Shown here: piece after piece, positions 59,305 through 64,000 of the stretch | Numbering within the stretch: position 1 is the first letter of the stretch | Layout: each line of letters begins with the position of its first letter | From: Roseobacter insulae | GTDB taxonomy: Bacteria; Pseudomonadota; Alphaproteobacteria; Rhodobacterales; Rhodobacteraceae | Direction of reading: 5' to 3' | DNA: 64,000 nucleotides | Assembly: GCF_019375555.1 (NCBI RefSeq) | Contig: NZ_JAHXDN010000004.1 | Span: 186,001-250,000, forward strand | Position numbers and translations under genes: made by a program | Notes under the pieces: generated by a model | Databases searched by the model: none | The model's input: the letters and a program-made list of their open reading frames with translations, nothing else | Told to the model about the DNA's origin: nothing

Positions 59305-60918
59305 ATGCGGATGTTTCGTATTCGGGCGGCGAGCGAGATTGAGCCAAGCCACTGTTTTCTGGTGTTCTATACGGTTGCGCTGCTGGCGGACGTCGATGAC
59401 ATCATCCTGCGCGCTTCGGGCCTGATCATCGCGGCTTTGTGCCTGTGGGTAGTCCTCTGCCTGAACAGGATCAGCTTTCTCGTCTTGCTCTTGGCCACGA
59501 CTGCCCAATTCGTGATTTTCGAACTTCCCGATACCGAAAACCACACGAATCTGCTGATTTTTACCAATATCAGCATGATCCTGTGCATCCTGTACTCATA
59601 CACGCGGGCGGATCGGGGCAACATGGATGTATTCGCGGCGGCAGCGCTTCCGATTGCGCGGTTGTCGATTATCGCCGCGTTGTTTTCCGCCGGGCTTCAC
59701 AAATTCAACTATGACTTCATCAACCCCGCTGTGTCCTGCATCCGGCAGTTCGGGGGCGACATATTCCAGGTCTTCACAAGCGATTTTTCCGGGTTCGGAC
59801 CCGCGCCCCTGACCGTGCTTCTGGGAATGCTGCTGGTTGTTGCGGTACTGCTCTGGCTGCAACGTCCGCATCTCGCCATGCCACCTGTGGACTGGCCGGG
59901 CTTGCTGCCGCCACTGGCGATCATCCTGCTTGGCATGGTGGGCCTTGCCTTCCTCTCGGGCGGGCTCGGCACCAGCGCGTATGACTATCTCATTTTCGTG
60001 ATCGCGGTGGCCGTTCTCAGTTGGCAACTGGTCGAGGCCCCGCTCTTGCTTTTGCCAAAATTCCAATGGTTTGCCTTGTGTTTTTCCTTGCTGGTCCACC
60101 TGCAACTCGCCGTGCTCAGGATCGTCGATTTTCAGGCGATTGCGATCGCGCTTATCATTGCCTTTGTGCCCGCAACGGTCTGGGATGCATGGAAACGCCA
60201 GGCACTGGCGCGGATCGGTCCGTTTCAGGTTCATCGCCTGCGTCTGTTCTTTGCGATGAACCTTGCAGGCACGGCGATCATGTTCGCGCAGGGTCTCGAC
60301 CTTATCGACTGGCCGCGACCACTGACCGCGTGGGGGCTCCTGTTCATTGGCGGGCTGCTGGTCATGCTCTGGCCGGTGATCAGTGACCTCTTTTCGCCGG
60401 CGCGCGGTTGGAGATGGGAGGGTGTGCCGGTTCTCCAGGGACAGGTGCCGACATGGCTTTATGTGATGCCGGTGCTTGTTTTGATGTTTGGCCTGACATC
60501 ACATATGGGCCTGCGGACGGCGGGCAACCTGTCGATGTACAGCAATCTGCGGACCGAGCTTGGGCAGAACAACCACATCATTCTTGGTGCCAGCCCGTTG
60601 AAATGGGCGGGCTATCAGGAGGACGTGGTTCATATCATCGATATCGGTGACACCGCGACCATCAGTGGCGTGCTTGACCGCTGGGGTCCGCTTGAAGGCA
60701 ACTACCTGCCTGTCGTTGAGTTTCACAAGCTAATGTGGCGATGGCGCGAACGCGGTGAAACCGTCCCGATGACCGTCGAATATGCGGGGGTCACCACGAC
60801 CTCGGACAATCTGCCGCTCGACCCGGCGTGGCGGGTGGACAACTGGGATTGGGAGATGCGCGTGATGGATTTTCGCGTCATCGAAAGCGGAGACGGCCCG
60901 AACCACTGCCGCTGGTAG
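59305..60918 (+). CDS. Polytopic membrane protein, HTTM-like
   Basis: 537 aa. About 10-12 hydrophobic segments over residues 20-420, then a soluble C-terminal part (LGASPLKWAGYQEDVVHIIDIGDTATISG, WDWEMRVMDFRVIE). The segment IAALFSAGLHKFNYDFINPAVSC resembles the HTTM (vitamin-K carboxylase-related) family motif. The start has GGGGAG upstream. Function unknown. Confidence 0.7.
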   Translation: MRMFRIRAASEIEPSHCFLVFYTVALLADVDDIILRASGLIIAALCLWVVLCLNRISFLVLLLATTAQFVIFELPDTENHTNLLIFTNISMILCILYSYTRADRGNMDVFAAAALPIARLSIIAALFSAGLHKFNYDFINPAVSCIRQFGGDIFQVFTSDFSGFGPAPLTVLLGMLLVVAVLLWLQRPHLAMPPVDWPGLLPPLAIILLGMVGLAFLSGGLGTSAYDYLIFVIAVAVLSWQLVEAPLLLLPKFQWFALCFSLLVHLQLAVLRIVDFQAIAIALIIAFVPATVWDAWKRQALARIGPFQVHRLRLFFAMNLAGTAIMFAQGLDLIDWPRPLTAWGLLFIGGLLVMLWPVISDLFSPARGWRWEGVPVLQGQVPTWLYVMPVLVLMFGLTSHMGLRTAGNLSMYSNLRTELGQNNHIILGASPLKWAGYQEDVVHIIDIGDTATISGVLDRWGPLEGNYLPVVEFHKLMWRWRERGETVPMTVEYAGVTTTSDNLPLDPAWRVDNWDWEMRVMDFRVIESGDGPNHCRW

Positions 60919-60932
60919 ATGCGACGAGACGC

Positions 60933-62261
60933 TCAGTCGTTTGGCGTGACATCAAAGCGTTCGCGGATCGCGCGCCCCATTATCTGACCAAAGTCTTTGG
61001 TGACCTGCACAAGTTCTTCCTCAACCGCATCACCCAGTCGCTCGAACCGCAGAGCGGTGGCCCGCTTCAGAACAAATGCGTCATGTTTGCCCAGAAGGCC
61101 GTTCTCAAGGGTTTCCGGGAGTTCCTGCCCGGCAATCAGCCCATGGGCGGAGAGAAACCGGTTGCCCAGCGGCGAGACAAAACCGTGAAGACGGATGGAG
61201 CGAAGCCGTCCCTCGACGATCTCCGCCGGGGCGAAACCCTGATAGTTCACCCGACGCTTTCCATCGAACAACCCCAAAAGCCAGTTCCCGGCGACATCCC
61301 GGAACACGTCGGGTACCGCCTCCCCGCTGTCGGGGAGGCCAAGCGCCGCGCGCGCTTCGGCTTCTGTATCGAAGCGGCCGATGACCACCGCGCGGCCCTT
61401 GTCGATCTCGGCGAGTTTGACAACAAGGTTGGGCCAGCGATCCCCGCGATGTGGTGGGATGAACAGCGACCGGCCCCATTCCACCGTGGCAAGCCGGGTG
61501 TCGATGCTGTCCACCAGCCGGGAATACCAGACCTGCACCAGCTCCTTGTCGTGCACCCAATGCATCATCGGGGTCATGAATACCGGGCGGTAGATCACAT
61601 GCAGGCTGTCTCTCGGCAAGGGATCGGGCATCCGTGACACAAGACGAACACCGGGGATGGGCGGTAGTGTTCCATAGCTTTGAACCGGCTCGATCTGGAC
61701 GCCCAGTTCTACCGACGCCAGGCGCACTTCCTCTAACTGTGCCTCTGACCAGCGCCGCGCATAGAGAGTGATTGTACGAAATCCGTGCTCGTCGGCAACT
61801 TCGGCCAGACCAGAGAGCACCGGGTCAATCGGCTCCGGATAGATGGCGCGCCGCATTTCGCGCATCGCCGGTCCGATGTTGTTTTCGATCAGGTAATAGC
61901 GCCCGTCGAACCGGTTGAGATCGATGCCGAGATGGAGGCCGATCAGAGCATTGCGTTCAGGGTCATGCCAGTAGTTCCGGTAAACGGGCTTTTCGCGGAA
62001 CCTCAGGTCGGTCTGCAGCGCCGCAAGATGGGCGCGTCCGGGATGTTGGGGCCAGTGTCCGGCGCCGGCGCCTTGCAGAAGGTCATTCAGGAAATTGCCC
62101 GCGCGAAATAGATGTTTTCCCCACCCCCCTCGCGTCAGCCCGAACCGCATGAGCGGAACGTCGAGCCGTTCGCGCCAGGCCTGCGCCAGGTCCACGCGAC
62201 GTGCAATGGAGCGGCTGATCCGCGGGGGCAAAGGTCGCTGATCTGAAAACTCGAATGGCAC
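60933..62261 (-). CDS. Conserved protein of unknown function next to flippase
   Basis: 442 aa if it starts at the GTG at 62261; the open frame runs upstream across the flippase stop, so an earlier start is unlikely. No ATG is available before residue about 38. I recognise no family with confidence. YLIENNIGPAMREMRRAIYPEPIDPVLS and WPNLVVKLAEIDKGRAVVIGRF hint at an ATP-grasp-like layout. There are no membrane segments. Convergent with the HTTM-like gene (15 bases apart). Confidence 0.7.
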   Translation of the reverse strand: MPFEFSDQRPLPPRISRSIARRVDLAQAWRERLDVPLMRFGLTRGGWGKHLFRAGNFLNDLLQGAGAGHWPQHPGRAHLAALQTDLRFREKPVYRNYWHDPERNALIGLHLGIDLNRFDGRYYLIENNIGPAMREMRRAIYPEPIDPVLSGLAEVADEHGFRTITLYARRWSEAQLEEVRLASVELGVQIEPVQSYGTLPPIPGVRLVSRMPDPLPRDSLHVIYRPVFMTPMMHWVHDKELVQVWYSRLVDSIDTRLATVEWGRSLFIPPHRGDRWPNLVVKLAEIDKGRAVVIGRFDTEAEARAALGLPDSGEAVPDVFRDVAGNWLLGLFDGKRRVNYQGFAPAEIVEGRLRSIRLHGFVSPLGNRFLSAHGLIAGQELPETLENGLLGKHDAFVLKRATALRFERLGDAVEEELVQVTKDFGQIMGRAIRERFDVTPND

Positions 62262-62337
62262 AGGTATTGCTCGGCACTCCGCTTGCAGGGGCAGGCTATC
62301 ACGCCGCCGGGTGAATTGCGCGCGAAAATTTGTCTGG

Positions 62338-63828
62338 TCAGATGTCGCCGCTCTGCGCCGCTGTCGATTTGTGGCGCAAGGACCGCCATGCAGCGCGGAT
62401 TTCACGAACCGTTGCAGGCGCAGCAATGGGCAGCGCCACCCCAAACGCGGCCGCGCCAATCACCACAGAGGCAATCAGCCGCCAGAGCGGCAGAACGTCT
62501 GCGAGGATCGTGTACTGCGCCAGCAGGACCGTCGCTGCCATGACCAGCGCCGCAAGCAGGTTCGGCAGGACGCTCCGGCCCGCCGCCTGAAGGGTGAAAC
62601 CCGTGGTTCGCCGTAACTGACGCAGATGCAGGGGCAGCATGACGTAGGATCGGCACAGGAGAATCGCAACGGCCCCGGCAGCCGTTGTCACAGGCAGAAC
62701 CACCAGAAGCGTGCCAAGCAGCGCGGTCGACGTCAGTGCGAGGCGTGCGACGGTGCCCGCCTTGCCGAAGGCATACTGTGCGCCCATGTTGACCCGCATT
62801 ATGGCCATGGCAGGGATCGCGAGGGCCATCATCTGAACGAGCGGGATGGCGGGCATCCACTGCGCGCCCAGAGCGAGAGGCACGAGATCGCCGGCCACAA
62901 GGCAGAAACCGATGGCGGCCGGACAGGCAACGCTTGTCAGCAGGGTAAGACCAATCCCAAGCGCATTGCGTAACCGCGGCAGATCGCCCCGGAGTTCGCG
63001 CACGGATGGCAGTACAGCCTGACCGGCGGGATTGATCAGCAGGCTGCGCAGCAGGCCGCGAAGATCGACCGACAATGTATAATGCCCCACCGCTTCAGCG
63101 CCGGCGCGGCTGCCAATGAACACGCGGATCATGTAGAAATCGGCGAATTTGCTCAATTGCGCAAGGAGCGCATTGGGAACGAAGTCGCGAAGGCCTGACA
63201 GTCCTGCCCGCGACACCTGAAAGCCCGGCCGCCAGCCAGCGTGCCACACAAGACCGGCGGTCATGAAGAGCCGTGAGACAAGCTGGTTGGCGACCAGCGC
63301 CCAAACCCCGGCGCCCCCAAAGGCAAGCGCTATGCCCGCCATACCTCCGGCTATGGCCCCGGCATTGGAGGATAACGCGATCGCGCGAAAGTCAAAGCGC
63401 CGGATCAGGATCGCGCGCGGCACCGTTCGCAGGGCGGCAAGGGGATAAAGCGCCAGCAGCCAGAGCGCCAGTTGGGCGATCTGGGGCGTGTCGAACAAGG
63501 CCGCGTGATAACGCGCACCAATCGCCATGCCGCCCGCCACGAGAACCGACACCGAGAGCACGAGCCAGAATACGCTGTCGTAATGCGTCTGGGCGACCGT
63601 ATCGCGCCGAACAAGCGCCTGTGTCCAACCGCCCTCGACAATCAGGAAGTCAGCGAGGATCGTCAGGGTCAGGGCAAGCGCGACAAGGCCGAAATCCGCC
63701 GGGCCCAGAAGACGCGCGAGCACTATGAAAACCGCGATCCTGACGCCCTGATTGACAAGCGTCTTCGAGACGCCCCAGAACGCGCCGCGCATCGCAAGTT
63801 GCAGTGAAAAAACAGGATCTTGTGGCAT
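62338..63828 (-). CDS. Oligosaccharide flippase (Wzx/RfbX-type, MATE-like)
   Basis: 496 aa. About 12-14 membrane segments starting MRGAFWGVSKTLVNQGVRIAVFIVLARLLGPADFGLVALA, the polysaccharide biosynthesis (PST) family start. Also RAILIRRFDFRAIALSSNAGAI and QAVLPSVRELRGDLPRLRNA. Moves lipid-linked exo- or lipopolysaccharide units across the inner membrane. No polymerase or glycosyltransferases are in the window. Confidence 0.92.
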   Translation of the reverse strand: MPQDPVFSLQLAMRGAFWGVSKTLVNQGVRIAVFIVLARLLGPADFGLVALALTLTILADFLIVEGGWTQALVRRDTVAQTHYDSVFWLVLSVSVLVAGGMAIGARYHAALFDTPQIAQLALWLLALYPLAALRTVPRAILIRRFDFRAIALSSNAGAIAGGMAGIALAFGGAGVWALVANQLVSRLFMTAGLVWHAGWRPGFQVSRAGLSGLRDFVPNALLAQLSKFADFYMIRVFIGSRAGAEAVGHYTLSVDLRGLLRSLLINPAGQAVLPSVRELRGDLPRLRNALGIGLTLLTSVACPAAIGFCLVAGDLVPLALGAQWMPAIPLVQMMALAIPAMAIMRVNMGAQYAFGKAGTVARLALTSTALLGTLLVVLPVTTAAGAVAILLCRSYVMLPLHLRQLRRTTGFTLQAAGRSVLPNLLAALVMAATVLLAQYTILADVLPLWRLIASVVIGAAAFGVALPIAAPATVREIRAAWRSLRHKSTAAQSGDI

Positions 63829-63957
63829 CGGTCACGGTGTTCAGTTCAGGCATTGTACCTGTCCGGCCCATGTCAGACCAGCCTCAAGCCCGCAAAAAAG
63901 TCGAAATCAGCCAGTCACTGTGCCCTTATGGCCGGTATGTCGATAACGAGGATCGGC

Positions 63958-64000
63958 ATGACACAACCGGGCACAGCGGTCAGGTGGCCGCGGTCGATCC
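63958..64000 (+). CDS. Possible gene start cut by window edge
   Basis: ATG at 63958 with GAGG seven bases upstream opens MTQPGTAVRWPRSI and continues to the window end without a stop. Too short to identify; it could be chance. Confidence 0.25.
   Translation, partial: MTQPGTAVRWPRSI

Overview
The window reads as chromosomal DNA of a marine alphaproteobacterium of the Roseobacter group (Rhodobacteraceae). The reasons are high GC, dense ATGA/TGATG-overlapping operons, and a gene set typical of that group: protocatechuate cleavage, a complete Sox thiosulfate oxidation operon, 2,3-dihydroxypropane-1-sulfonate (DHPS) catabolism with a TRAP transporter, an ectoine-hydrolase-type gene, a BCCT carrier and a DUF302/YeeE-YedE pair. 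No rRNA, tRNA, CRISPR array, transposase or phage gene was recognised. Species was not determined.

Layout. 1-3860: start of pobA, two PcaQ-type LysR regulators and pcaCHG (aromatic ring cleavage; pcaB and pcaD are not here). 4007-8280: a type I secretion ABC/membrane-fusion pair next to a signal-less CAP-domain protein with a long acidic repeat, its probable cargo. 8824-11612: BCCT carrier with a divergent LysR. 11662-22847: two divergent operons for an unidentified sugar or polyol (CUT1 ABC transporter, SorC regulator, FGGY kinase, AraM-type glycerol-1-phosphate-dehydrogenase homologue, hexuloisomerase-like SIS protein, SDR, ketose-3-epimerase-like protein, HAD phosphatase). 22986-24353: DUF3179 protein.

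24501-39780 is the sulfur-oxidation island: soxT, soxR and soxS leftward; soxVW-XYZABCDEF rightward; then DUF302, a second YeeE/YedE transporter with an FNR-like box, and two metallo-beta-lactamase-fold proteins, one with a degenerate metal motif. 40001-44581 holds an aminotransferase, a DoeA-like ectoine hydrolase, an M20 deacetylase and a GntR regulator, which together look like a variant ectoine or N-acetyl-diamino-acid pathway. 44667-47068 is a TetR-regulated group with a hydrolase that appears to have lost its N-terminal catalytic half.

47252-57496 is the DHPS operon: TRAP transporter hpsKLM, dehydrogenases hpsN/O/P, a universal stress protein, sulfopyruvate decarboxylase comDE and FMN sulfolactate dehydrogenase slcD, with a divergent LacI regulator and a double LacI operator. 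The sulfonate route stops at sulfoacetaldehyde here (no xsc, suyAB or cuyA). 58062-64000: H-NS-like protein, a DCC/HTTM-like pair, an unrecognised protein and a polysaccharide flippase.

How they may work together: organosulfonate breakdown and Sox oxidation lie about 8 kb apart, so sulfite released from DHPS elsewhere in the genome could share redox and export machinery with Sox. This is inference. The clearest regulatory signals read from sequence are a near-consensus PcaQ box, a perfect inverted repeat in the SorC divergent region, a 37-bp double LacI palindrome, three related TetR-type operators and a hairpin-plus-T terminator between soxA and soxB.
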